Assembly (NCBI GenBank): GCA_946406585.1
Contig: CAMJLI010000064.1
Location: 1-10,447, forward strand
Length of the DNA: 10,447 bases
From: an uncultured Prevotellaceae bacterium
GTDB taxonomy: Bacteria > Bacteroidota > Bacteroidia > Bacteroidales > Bacteroidaceae
Direction: 5' to 3'
Under the pieces are notes generated by a model. That model was not told where the DNA came from, did not search any database, and worked only from the letters and a program-made list of their open reading frames with translations. The stretch's first letter is position 1, and every line of letters starts with the position of its first letter. Of this stretch, positions 1-6,861 are shown one piece after another. Both the position numbers and the translations under genes were made by a program.

Positions 1-2219
1 GTGAGGTCCACATCCTGATTCATCTTCACTTGTATGCTCTGGGTTGTCTGCCCGTCGCTCCAGTAGTTGAAGTTCACCAGTCCTTCATATTGTTTTGCGG
101 TGAGTATCACGTATGTGTCTTGCTCATACATTCTCTTTCCTTCCACCATGGTTGGGGCTGGGTTCACCTCCACCATGTAGTCTGACGGCACGCCATCCAC
201 GGCAAGCTTCAGCTCGTAAGTGTTCACTGCCGCAAAGTTGGCTGTGAGTGCTGCCTCACCTGTCACGGTGTACACGAACTTGGCAGCAGTGGAGACCACG
301 TTGCCCTCGCTGTCGGTCCAGTTCACAAAGTCGTAGCCGAAGTTCTCTGTTGCGGTAAGCGTCACCTCTGTGTCGGCCTCGTAAGCATCCTCGTTGGGAT
401 AAGCACTCACCGTGCCACCATCGGCAGGACTTGCTGCGATAGTCAGAGGATATGTCACCACTTGCTCCACGGTTCCGCTCACCTTGCCGTTGATCACCAC
501 ATTTCCTATGCATATCTGCTTGTTGTTTGCAGTCTTGGAAATGTAGAATCTCAGCGTGAATTCGTCGCCCTCTCCTGCGTTGATGTTCATCTGGTGGTTC
601 AACTGGGCTGTTGCCGCATTTGATCCGCTGTTTCTCAGCACTGTTGCAGCGTTCATTTCCGTGATGCTGCTCTCAACGCCGTCAATAGTATAGCTCCAAC
701 TGAACGTGGCACCATCAGTTCCCACTTTCACGGCATCGAAAGAGAAGCCGGTAGGTTGGAACTTGACACCCTTGGCGGGTTTCACGCGGTACTCTATCAT
801 CACGGCCTCCTCGTTGCCTGCATTGCTTGTGGCGGGTTGGTATTTCATCATGTCGGTTTCGAAGTATGTTGCCACCGTGGCGGTCAGCCCACTACCCACC
901 GATACGGAAGTGCTGCTGATGGCATTGGCAATGTCATCGGCCACTATTCCTCTTTCCTCATTGCCCACGGGCCATGTGATGGTGCCCGGCGTCTCGTTGT
1001 AGGTGGCGCCTTCGTGGTTGGCCACCACAGGCATCACGGTCTGGATGTAGCGGTAGTAGCTTCCTTCGCTGCCCATTACTATTTCCACTGTTGGATTGCT
1101 GCTTGCCACGGTGTAGGATATGGTCTTGCCGCTGGTGTAGTCGTTCTGCCCGTCGATGGTTAGCTCTGTGAGGGCGTTGTATGCCTCCACAGACACTGTC
1201 GCTCCCTTGCAGGATGGTATGACGAACTTGGTTCCTCCATTTATCTGGCACCAGTCTGTCCAGTTTGCATTGGCTATCTTTCCGCCAGTGGCATCGAAGT
1301 CGAGTTTCACGTCTATCACACTTCCATCAACATTGGCTTGTGTCACATAGATGCCTGTGGCTCCAGCGCCTTGGTATGCCATGACAGGTGCTCCATTCTT
1401 GCGCTGGAAGTCCCACTTCAGCGTCACGGCTGCCGTGCGGTCGTCCAGACTGACTGCATTGTCTTCAAACACCGGGGTAAGGGTGAGATTTTCACTTGGT
1501 GCGGTGACAGTGCTGCCGCAGGAATAGTTGTCTGTGCCGTCGGTCCATCCGGTGAGTGTCTTGCCCTCCACATAAAGGGTCTTGTTCAATGGGATGTCGA
1601 ACGAGCCGCCTTGTTCCACAGTGACATTCTCTGGCGCGGTGCCTTCAATGCCTTCTATTCCCGTGATGTCGTATGTCACGGTGATGTCTTCCACAAGTTC
1701 TGACGGGTCTGCCGCCTCGACTGCGAAATAGGTCTGATAGCCGCCGCCGCTGATTGTCAGCGTGGTTGCTCCTCCTTTGTAGAAGGTGGATGTCACATTT
1801 TCAGGTTTGCTTGCCGACCAAGTCGAACCCTGGATGTTCATCGTGGCCACCTCATTGCCTTCGGCATCCTTCACGGAGACATCGCCGCTGAAATCTCCCA
1901 GTCCGTAGGTGATTTTCACAGGACCTTCCACGGGAACGGTGACGACAAGGCCCGACCAGCCGTATTGGTTGGAGTGCCATTTGCCAGAGATGGTGCAGAC
2001 GGAGGTTTCGTCGGCTGCATCCACTCGCGTGATGCTGCCATCGTCGGCAACAGCGATGCCCATAGGCCCCACTGCCCCCCACTGCACGAGTTCGCTTTCC
2101 TCAAGCAGGTTGCCATTGGTCAAGTCCACTTTCACGTCCTTGAATGCAGCAACTGCCGTCTGTGCCGTCGTCAGCATGGCCAACATCAGCACAAAATACG
2201 ATGCAATGCGTTTTCTCAT
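1..2219 (-). CDS. Large secreted multidomain protein with InlB-type repeats, C-terminus outside window (possible pectate lyase/esterase N-terminal region)
   Basis: The frame is open from ATG at 2219 to the left edge (739 codons, no stop), so the C-terminus is missing. Residues 1-25 form a signal peptide ending around TTAQTAVAA. Next come an all-beta domain (about 27-160, beginning FKDVKVDLTNGN), an InlB-type repeat with the GKTLTGWTDG core (about 180-245), a beta domain from TLKWDFQRKNGAP to YYRYIQTVMPVV (about 265-397), another beta domain starting near TITWPVGNEE (about 405-585), a divergent InlB repeat with SPADGGTVSA and FVNWTDSEGN (about 588-662), and the start of a related repeat with NYWSDGQTTQ. 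I associate this order with the accessory N-terminal regions of Prevotella/Bacteroides pectate lyases and pectin esterases. The catalytic part, if present, lies beyond base 1, so the enzyme identity is inference. Antisense open frames here are shadows. It has its own promoter and no Shine-Dalgarno, with an A/T-rich leader as usual in this phylum. Confidence 0.85.
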   Translation of the reverse strand, partial: MRKRIASYFVLMLAMLTTAQTAVAAFKDVKVDLTNGNLLEESELVQWGAVGPMGIAVADDGSITRVDAADETSVCTISGKWHSNQYGWSGLVVTVPVEGPVKITYGLGDFSGDVSVKDAEGNEVATMNIQGSTWSASKPENVTSTFYKGGATTLTISGGGYQTYFAVEAADPSELVEDITVTYDITGIEGIEGTAPENVTVEQGGSFDIPLNKTLYVEGKTLTGWTDGTDNYSCGSTVTAPSENLTLTPVFEDNAVSLDDRTAAVTLKWDFQRKNGAPVMAYQGAGATGIYVTQANVDGSVIDVKLDFDATGGKIANANWTDWCQINGGTKFVIPSCKGATVSVEAYNALTELTIDGQNDYTSGKTISYTVASSNPTVEIVMGSEGSYYRYIQTVMPVVANHEGATYNETPGTITWPVGNEERGIVADDIANAISSTSVSVGSGLTATVATYFETDMMKYQPATSNAGNEEAVMIEYRVKPAKGVKFQPTGFSFDAVKVGTDGATFSWSYTIDGVESSITEMNAATVLRNSGSNAATAQLNHQMNINAGEGDEFTLRFYISKTANNKQICIGNVVINGKVSGTVEQVVTYPLTIAASPADGGTVSAYPNEDAYEADTEVTLTATENFGYDFVNWTDSEGNVVSTAAKFVYTVTGEAALTANFAAVNTYELKLAVDGVPSDYMVEVNPAPTMVEGKRMYEQDTYVILTAKQYEGLVNFNYWSDGQTTQSIQVKMNQDVDL

Positions 2220-2260
2220 AAAAATAGATGTTGTTTAGTAGATTGATTAAAAGAGTTTTG

Positions 2261-2291
2261 CAAAGATAGCACATGCTGAGCAAAAAGCAAA
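2261..2291 (-). promoter_or_regulatory. Bacteroidetes-type promoter of the InlB-repeat gene
   Basis: On the minus strand the -7 box TATCTTTG (2268-2261) matches the Bacteroidetes consensus TAnnTTTG. A -33 element TTTG (2291-2288) precedes it by exactly 19 bases. The predicted start of transcription near 2254 gives a leader of about 35 bases before the ATG at 2219. This suggests the gene does not depend on read-through from its upstream neighbour. Confidence 0.75.
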
Positions 2292-2315
2292 AAAATATCA
2301 CACTTTTTTTACTGA

Positions 2316-2414
2316 CCTTAAAAACCTTAAAGACCTTAAAGACCCTAAAGACCTTAAAGACCTTAAAGACCTTAAGGTCCCTAAAGTCCCTAAGGTCCTT
2401 AAAGTCCTTAAAGT
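2316..2414. repeat. 9-bp tandem array, 11 units, with internal polarity switch
   Basis: There are eleven units in unbroken 9-base phase. Units 1-6 (2316-2369) follow CCTTAAAGA, with unit 1 reading CCTTAAAAA and unit 4 CCCTAAAGA. Units 7-11 (2370-2414) follow CCYTAARGT, and a degenerate partial unit CCTTTAATC follows at 2415-2423. The switch falls at the perfect 12-base palindrome GACCTTAAGGTC (2368-2379), so the right half is close to the reverse complement of the left. The array fills most of the gap between the two minus-strand genes. The unit length is divisible by three and lacks plus-strand stops in one frame, which creates a spurious Leu-Lys-Thr/Ser open frame. Confidence 0.95.
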
Positions 2415-2418
2415 CCTT
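2329..2418 (-). terminator. Long G.U-tolerant hairpin built from the 9-bp array, terminator-like
   Basis: In minus-strand RNA the segment from 2418 to 2329 folds on itself about the centre 2374/2373. Pairing it by hand gives 45 consecutive positions, 34 Watson-Crick and 11 G.U, with no mismatch; leaving UUAA (2375-2372) as a loop gives a 43-pair stem. Past the 3' arm come AAGG and then five U (2324-2320). It begins 21 bases after the stop of the beta-helix gene and ends before the next gene's promoter, where a terminator or 3'-end stabiliser would sit. The structure is seen in the sequence; the termination role is inferred. The U-tract is short and displaced by four bases, so mRNA 3'-end protection is an alternative. 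Confidence 0.6.
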
Positions 2419-2439
2419 TAATCAAAAAGCCGTGTCAGT

Positions 2440-5310
2440 TCACCTGGCTGTGAAACTGGTAAATGATGTTGTGCCCTTGGCTGAGCTGCCAAGATAAATG
2501 CCATGGAAGCTGTCGGTGGCGTCGGTTGGCTCGGTGGTTGAATATTTTACATTGTAAGAACCTCCGCTCACCATGCCTTTGGCTGTGAACAGGGCAAGCG
2601 TGCTTGACAGCGAAGCAGGGAAGGAATAAGTCACAAGGTTGTTGCCTGAAGCATCGGCCAAGGTGTAGTACCTTCCGGAAGCATAGCTGAGGGTGCTGGT
2701 TACAAATGTGTAGCCCTGCTTTGCATTGCTGATGGTGCTGCCAGAGGAGCCGCCCCAGCCTCCGCCACCGCCTTGAGCGCCACCGGCACTGATGCCGATG
2801 CCTGTTCCGGTGATTTGGATGTAGGAGTTGTTGTCGCAGTCAAAACCTTCCTCCGGACCGCCCTTTGTGGTGTAGGCGAAGACCGTGCCGTTGCCGATGG
2901 TGATGGCTCCGGTGCGCCCGGCATTGGAGTCAACAGCATCGTTGCCATTGGAGTAGCACACCGTGATGCCTCCATTGAAGTAGATGCACCCACTGCTGTT
3001 GACGCAGTCGTCGTAGGACTTGAAGTAGTGCTTTCCTCCCTCGAAGTAAATGGCGGTCTTCGATTCCAGTCCTTCTGCCCCATTGGTGCTTGTGCTCACC
3101 TCCGTCGTGCCGCCATAAAGCGTGGCATTGCCTTGCACCTTGATGGCTTTTGCCGATGAGCCGGAACTTTGCTGTCCTCCCCATCCTCCACCACCGGTAG
3201 AGCCAAGCGAACTGCCTGTTGTGACTACCGTCAGTGTCGGTCCTTCTCCTCCGCTCACTCCTTGTGTGTAGGTGCCGCTGCTCTTTATTCCCTTGCCGCC
3301 GCTGCCGCTCATGGTGATGCTGATGGTGCCGTTGTTCAGGGCTATGGTGTTGTCGGCCTTCATGCCCTTGGCGGTGTATGTGTCGTTGGTGCCTTGCTGT
3401 CCTGCTCCCGTGTTGGTGATGTCTATGGTGCCTCCCGTAGTTGTGATGTTGGTGGCTGAGATGCCCCTGCCTGCCGTTCCTGTGGCACGGATGGTCAGTT
3501 TGCCGTCGCTGATGAAGAAGTCTGTTGCCTTGATGCCCGAACTATATGAAGCATCGTTGTTTATCACCTGCATCGCACCTGAGGGATTGAGGGTGATGTC
3601 GCCTCCGCTGATTGTCACGGTGGCTTTCGACTTGATGCTCTTGCTCATCGCTCCCTTGTTGTCCACGATGATGGTGCCGCCGGCAATGTTCAAATCTCCA
3701 TCTGCCTTCATGCCGATGGCATTGTATGCCGTGCCATTATCCTCCGACACATCCGTGGTGCCGCCGTAGGTGCTGGTTACGTTTGACAATGTATAGGTAC
3801 GGGTTGTGCCGCTTGTGGTGTAGCTGTTGCTGATGCTGTAGTAGATGTCCGAACCACTTGTTGGGGCACTGAAGGCTGATGAGCGTATGGTGTATGTCGT
3901 ACCGCGGCTGGTATAGTTGTCGCTCTTGAAATAGTATGTTCCTTCCTCGCCTCCAAAGTCATGATAATAGAAGGTGAGTGTCTGGTATCCCGAACTTCTT
4001 GTCACTGTCTGTGTCAGTTGCTTCACATATGTGCCGTCGTTCTTGTAGAGGTACACATTCGTCCAGGCTCGCCCGCCACCAGGACCCATTCCTCCGCCTC
4101 CACCTGTCGGGATGCTGACATACACCTTGTATGATGTTGTGGGTGTTTCGGTGCTTGAGCCTGTGGTTTCTGCAGTACCGCCATTGCCATTGGCGGTTAT
4201 GTGGATGTTGGTGGTTGCCTTGCTTTCGTCGATGGTGATGGCTCCCTCTGCACTCAAGCCCTTGCCGCCATTGGCTGTGTTGTTGATGGTCAGCGTGCCT
4301 CCATTGATGTTTATGTCGCCATCGGCCTTCACTGAAGTGGGATAGCTGAGCTCGGTGTCTGCCACTATGTTTCCTGTCTGCGTGATGGTGAGCGTGCCTC
4401 CTTGTATGTTCACGTCATGGTCGGTCTTTATTCCCTTGGCGGCATCGCCAGTGACGGTGAGGGTGATGGTGCCGTCGATGAGAGTGAAGTCACCGGTATC
4501 TTCAGCGTCGGTGCCGTCATCTTCCAAAGACACCTGGATGCAGTCGTCTGCCACATCATCGATGGTGATGGAGCCGCTCTCCATCAAGAAATATTGGTTG
4601 CAGTTGATTCCGTCCTTTGCCGCCTTCTGTACGTTGATGGTGCAGTTTTTCACTTGCACGTACTCCTTGCTCCAGATGGCGTTGGCTGCATGACTATAGA
4701 CATTCAACTTGCCCTTGCCCTTGAATTCCGTATGGCCCTTGCATACGAAAGTTCCTTTTTGCGTGTTTGCCTCTCCGTCAACAAGCGTATTTTCAGTGTC
4801 TTTTTTCACGCTGACTTCAATCCTCTTTCCATTCTGAATGTTTATTGGGGCGCCATTGGGGTTGGTGAGTGTCAGTCCTTCGAGTGACACTGAGGCCTTG
4901 TAATTGCCTGCCAGGTAGAACTCTCCATCTGTGGAGTTTCCACTAAGCATGTATGTTATCTCTTGTTCCAGGTCATCCGCTTGTGTTATGCTTACATGTG
5001 CGCCGTTTGCCTCCACCGTGAGATATTGGGCCACATTGCCGGCTACAAGGACGGCGGCTGACTCTCCATCGTAGGTCACCTTCACGGTGTTGTCTGTCAC
5101 TTCAGCATTATCGATATATATCTGGTCCAGTTGGCTCAGTGTATATGCTTTGCCTAGTATGGTCAATGTTTGCGCATCTTGATAGTTCATGTCGCCAACT
5201 TGCAATGCGGGGTACTGGTAGGTCACCTCTCCCATCTGCACATTGAGCGTTTGTGATATTGCTGACAATGTGAGCGTTAGTGTGGCAAAAAGTGAAATGA
5301 TTCGTCTCAT
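2440..5310 (-). CDS. Secreted Cthe_2159-type carbohydrate-binding beta-helix protein
   Basis: The protein has 956 residues. Residues 1-20 are a signal peptide ending SAISQ. Residues 21-130 form a lead-in region. A right-handed beta-helix follows, with rungs of about 20-25 residues carrying patterns such as GIKTDHDVNIQGGTLTI, SVKADGDININGGTLTI and GMKADGDLNIAGGTIIV; I count at least 14 rungs in two stretches (about 130-375 and 518-840). Acidic turns ADDCIQ, YDDCVN, GNDAVD and EEGFDCD resemble the calcium-binding positions of this family. This fits the carbohydrate-binding Cthe_2159 family (PF14262, DUF4353), whose Clostridium thermocellum founder binds polygalacturonic acid and cellulose. Residues about 388-515 interrupt the helix with a distinct aromatic-rich beta domain. 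Three Gly-rich loops lie near 403-413, 706-712 and 846-854, and a small C-terminal domain spans about 865-956. No lyase catalytic set was identified, so binding is the likelier role. Confidence 0.85.
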   Translation of the reverse strand: MRRIISLFATLTLTLSAISQTLNVQMGEVTYQYPALQVGDMNYQDAQTLTILGKAYTLSQLDQIYIDNAEVTDNTVKVTYDGESAAVLVAGNVAQYLTVEANGAHVSITQADDLEQEITYMLSGNSTDGEFYLAGNYKASVSLEGLTLTNPNGAPINIQNGKRIEVSVKKDTENTLVDGEANTQKGTFVCKGHTEFKGKGKLNVYSHAANAIWSKEYVQVKNCTINVQKAAKDGINCNQYFLMESGSITIDDVADDCIQVSLEDDGTDAEDTGDFTLIDGTITLTVTGDAAKGIKTDHDVNIQGGTLTITQTGNIVADTELSYPTSVKADGDININGGTLTINNTANGGKGLSAEGAITIDESKATTNIHITANGNGGTAETTGSSTETPTTSYKVYVSIPTGGGGGMGPGGGRAWTNVYLYKNDGTYVKQLTQTVTRSSGYQTLTFYYHDFGGEEGTYYFKSDNYTSRGTTYTIRSSAFSAPTSGSDIYYSISNSYTTSGTTRTYTLSNVTSTYGGTTDVSEDNGTAYNAIGMKADGDLNIAGGTIIVDNKGAMSKSIKSKATVTISGGDITLNPSGAMQVINNDASYSSGIKATDFFISDGKLTIRATGTAGRGISATNITTTGGTIDITNTGAGQQGTNDTYTAKGMKADNTIALNNGTISITMSGSGGKGIKSSGTYTQGVSGGEGPTLTVVTTGSSLGSTGGGGWGGQQSSGSSAKAIKVQGNATLYGGTTEVSTSTNGAEGLESKTAIYFEGGKHYFKSYDDCVNSSGCIYFNGGITVCYSNGNDAVDSNAGRTGAITIGNGTVFAYTTKGGPEEGFDCDNNSYIQITGTGIGISAGGAQGGGGGWGGSSGSTISNAKQGYTFVTSTLSYASGRYYTLADASGNNLVTYSFPASLSSTLALFTAKGMVSGGSYNVKYSTTEPTDATDSFHGIYLGSSAKGTTSFTSFTAR

Positions 5311-5357
5311 GTTATATTAGTTTTTACTTTTTTGCCTGCAAAAATAGGTGTTTTTCA

Positions 5358-5387
5358 CAAATGTACCACAAAAAAATCTGCGAACAA
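5358..5387 (-). promoter_or_regulatory. Bacteroidetes-type promoter of the beta-helix gene
   Basis: On the minus strand the -7 box TACATTTG (5365-5358) matches TAnnTTTG exactly. A -33 TTG (5387-5385) lies 19 bases upstream. The leader to the ATG at 5310 would be about 40 bases, with no Shine-Dalgarno and an A/T-rich stretch before the start codon. Confidence 0.75.
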
Positions 5388-5402
5388 TGCTTTTTTTTCA
5401 GC

Positions 5403-5548
5403 AAAGTGATATCCAACATCGAACCAACCACCCATTCTCCGTATGCATCGGTTGTGCCGTCGCCATCCTTCCCCATGCCGCGCTTGGTGATGGACTTGCC
5501 ACCTACATTGTGTAACCATACTGTGTTCAAAACTCTGACATAAATCCC
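5403..5548. other. GC-richer coding-like block in the divergent intergenic region, unidentified
   Basis: Between the two A/T-rich promoter zones lies about 145 bases of clearly higher G+C. On the minus strand one frame reads a 68-codon ORF (start 5530, stop 5324) whose first ~44 residues include NVGGKSITKRGMGKDGDGTT and AYGEWVVGSML, with codon choice like that of real genes here. Its last ~24 codons run through the promoter of the beta-helix gene and look random. It could be a decayed gene fragment, a small protein gene, or chance. I do not recognise the peptide. Confidence 0.3.
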
Positions 5549-5624
5549 GCATTTTTATACGCAAGAAATGCAAAACTGAGGCAGAAATAACAAAAAACTG
5601 CATTTTTCTTACATTAAAATGCAG
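5549..5624. promoter_or_regulatory. Cluster of four TGCATTT-like half-sites, two forming a perfect inverted repeat
   Basis: A perfect inverted repeat CTGCATTTT (5598-5606) / AAAATGCAG (5616-5624) with a 9-base spacer lies just upstream of the -33 element of the PCMD gene. A second, weaker pair, GCATTTTT (5549-5556) and AAATGC (5566-5571), lies about 30 bases further upstream with similar spacing. Paired inverted half-sites next to a promoter suggest an operator for a dimeric regulator. A small hairpin in a long leader transcript cannot be excluded. Confidence 0.45.
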
Positions 5625-5628
5625 GAAG

Positions 5629-5659
5629 TTGTCGGATTAATTCTTTTTTTGTACCTTTG
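5629..5659 (+). promoter_or_regulatory. Bacteroidetes-type promoter of the PCMD/outer-membrane protein unit
   Basis: The -7 box TACCTTTG (5652-5659) matches TAnnTTTG, and a -33 TTG (5629-5631) sits 20 bases upstream. Transcription would begin near 5666, giving a leader of about 30 bases. AAGGA (5689-5693) three bases before the ATG is a weak ribosome-binding match. Confidence 0.75.
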
Positions 5660-5696
5660 CGCGATTTCTAAAATCATAGCCTAACATTAAGGAATT

Positions 5697-6845
5697 ATGA
5701 AGAATTTTTTACTATTTGTATGTATGTTTGTCTTTGTGCTCTCATCATGCATCAAAGACGAGCCGATGAACTCGGAATGTGACATTGTGAGTGCATGGGT
5801 GGAAGGCGACCAATACGAAAACAACTTCTACGAAGCCTCTCAAATGCGTTTGGAAAACATTACGACAACGGAAAAAAATATCGTCTTTAGCGTCCGTTCT
5901 CTGATCTCGCTCCCAACGAGCATGCCTGTCTTTTTCAATATCACGCCTGGAGCCACCATCGAACCCGCCAGTGGGTCTTTGCAAGATTTCACAAAGGGCC
6001 CCGTGGTCTATACGGTCACTTCCCAAGACGGTAGCTGGCATCGCCAATACAAAGTGTCTTTCAAGGAAGCCTCACTGCCCACCTTCAAATTCAGTTTCGA
6101 GAACTACAATACAGTAGAATCTGGCTCAAACAAATACCATGAGTTCTTTGAAATCGACAAGATGGGTGCACCTCATTACATTTGGGCATCGGGCAATCCC
6201 GGCGCCGTTCTTGCCAGATACAAATCGAATGCCGAAGACCAGCCCACCTATTCGTTGGAAAAAGGTTACAAGGGGCGGGGCGTATGCCTGAACACCCAGG
6301 ATGCCGGACCTCTGGGCAGGGATTTCGGCAAGCCTATCGCTGCCGGCAACTTGTTCATGGGCAAGTTCATCCTTGAGAAAGTGCTCTTCGAACCACTGAA
6401 AACCACTCGATTCGGAATAGATATTGACCGTGCACCCCTGCGCATGACTGGTTATTACAAATACCGTCCGGGAGAGGTGTTCACCGACATGAAAATGCAT
6501 GAGGTGCCCGGACGCATTGACGAGGCGAGCATTTATGCCGTGTTCTACCGCAACAAAGACGCGGAGGGTAATGACATTTTCCTCTATGGCGACGACGTGC
6601 TCACCAGTCCTTATATCGTGAGGAAAGCCCAGGTGGCATCGCTTCCACCAACAAACGAATGGACCCGTTTCGAGGCGTTCTTCGAGGGAGGTGATGTCGA
6701 TGATGAGTTATTGTTGAACAAAGGTTACAACTTGACTCTCGTCTTCTCGTCGAGCAAAGACGGTGCCTCTTTCGAGGGTGCAATAGGCAGTGAGTTGTGT
6801 GTGGACGAGGTGGAAGTCTCGTTCGAGGAATTGGATAATGAATGA
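5697..6845 (+). CDS. PCMD-domain surface lipoprotein
   Basis: The 382-residue protein begins with a hydrophobic leader ending in the lipobox LSSC, with the lipidated cysteine at residue 18, so the mature protein should be membrane-anchored. Residues about 30-125 look like a small Ig-like beta domain (TPGATIEPASG, VYTVTSQDGSWHRQYKVSF). Residues about 130-377 match the putative carbohydrate metabolism domain PCMD (PF13201): FKFSFENY at the start, GNLFMGKFILE, TRFGIDID, GYYKYRPGE near 252, IYAVFYRNKD, and the near-terminal SSSKDGASFEGAIGSELCVD. PCMD proteins are common Bacteroidetes lipoproteins, and their biochemical role is not established. The gene is followed after 16 bases by an outer-membrane beta-barrel gene on the same strand, so the pair probably forms one transcript and may work together in the outer membrane. 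The length appears normal and nothing looks broken. Confidence 0.88.
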   Translation: MKNFLLFVCMFVFVLSSCIKDEPMNSECDIVSAWVEGDQYENNFYEASQMRLENITTTEKNIVFSVRSLISLPTSMPVFFNITPGATIEPASGSLQDFTKGPVVYTVTSQDGSWHRQYKVSFKEASLPTFKFSFENYNTVESGSNKYHEFFEIDKMGAPHYIWASGNPGAVLARYKSNAEDQPTYSLEKGYKGRGVCLNTQDAGPLGRDFGKPIAAGNLFMGKFILEKVLFEPLKTTRFGIDIDRAPLRMTGYYKYRPGEVFTDMKMHEVPGRIDEASIYAVFYRNKDAEGNDIFLYGDDVLTSPYIVRKAQVASLPPTNEWTRFEAFFEGGDVDDELLLNKGYNLTLVFSSSKDGASFEGAIGSELCVDEVEVSFEELDNE

Positions 6846-6846
6846 G

Positions 6847-6852
6847 AGGAGG
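6847..6852 (+). promoter_or_regulatory. Strong Shine-Dalgarno AGGAGG deciding the start of the beta-barrel gene
   Basis: A full AGGAGG lies immediately after the PCMD stop codon and nine bases before the ATG at 6862. It is unusual in a phylum that seldom relies on Shine-Dalgarno pairing. It supports 6862 as the start over the in-frame ATGs at 6838 and 6790, which lie inside the upstream gene and would put charged residues ahead of the signal peptide. Confidence 0.65.
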
Positions 6853-6861
6853 AACAGCATC

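Noticed and set aside
756..1163. 135-codon plus-strand frame inside the InlB-repeat gene
   Set aside because: It is antisense to a continuous 739-codon frame with recognisable domains, and its composition is that of a shadow frame.
2316..2423. CRISPR-like array
   Set aside because: Units are 9 bases with no spacers and there are no cas genes; it is a simple tandem repeat.
2273..2497. Plus-strand open frame encoding a Leu-Lys-Thr/Ser repeat peptide through the array
   Set aside because: A 9-base repeat without stops always creates such a frame. There is no plus-strand promoter of the local type, and the frame runs into the end of the beta-helix gene antisense.
6790..6861. Earlier starts (6790 or 6838) for the beta-barrel protein
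   Set aside because: They lie within the PCMD coding region, and the Shine-Dalgarno plus signal peptide point to 6862.
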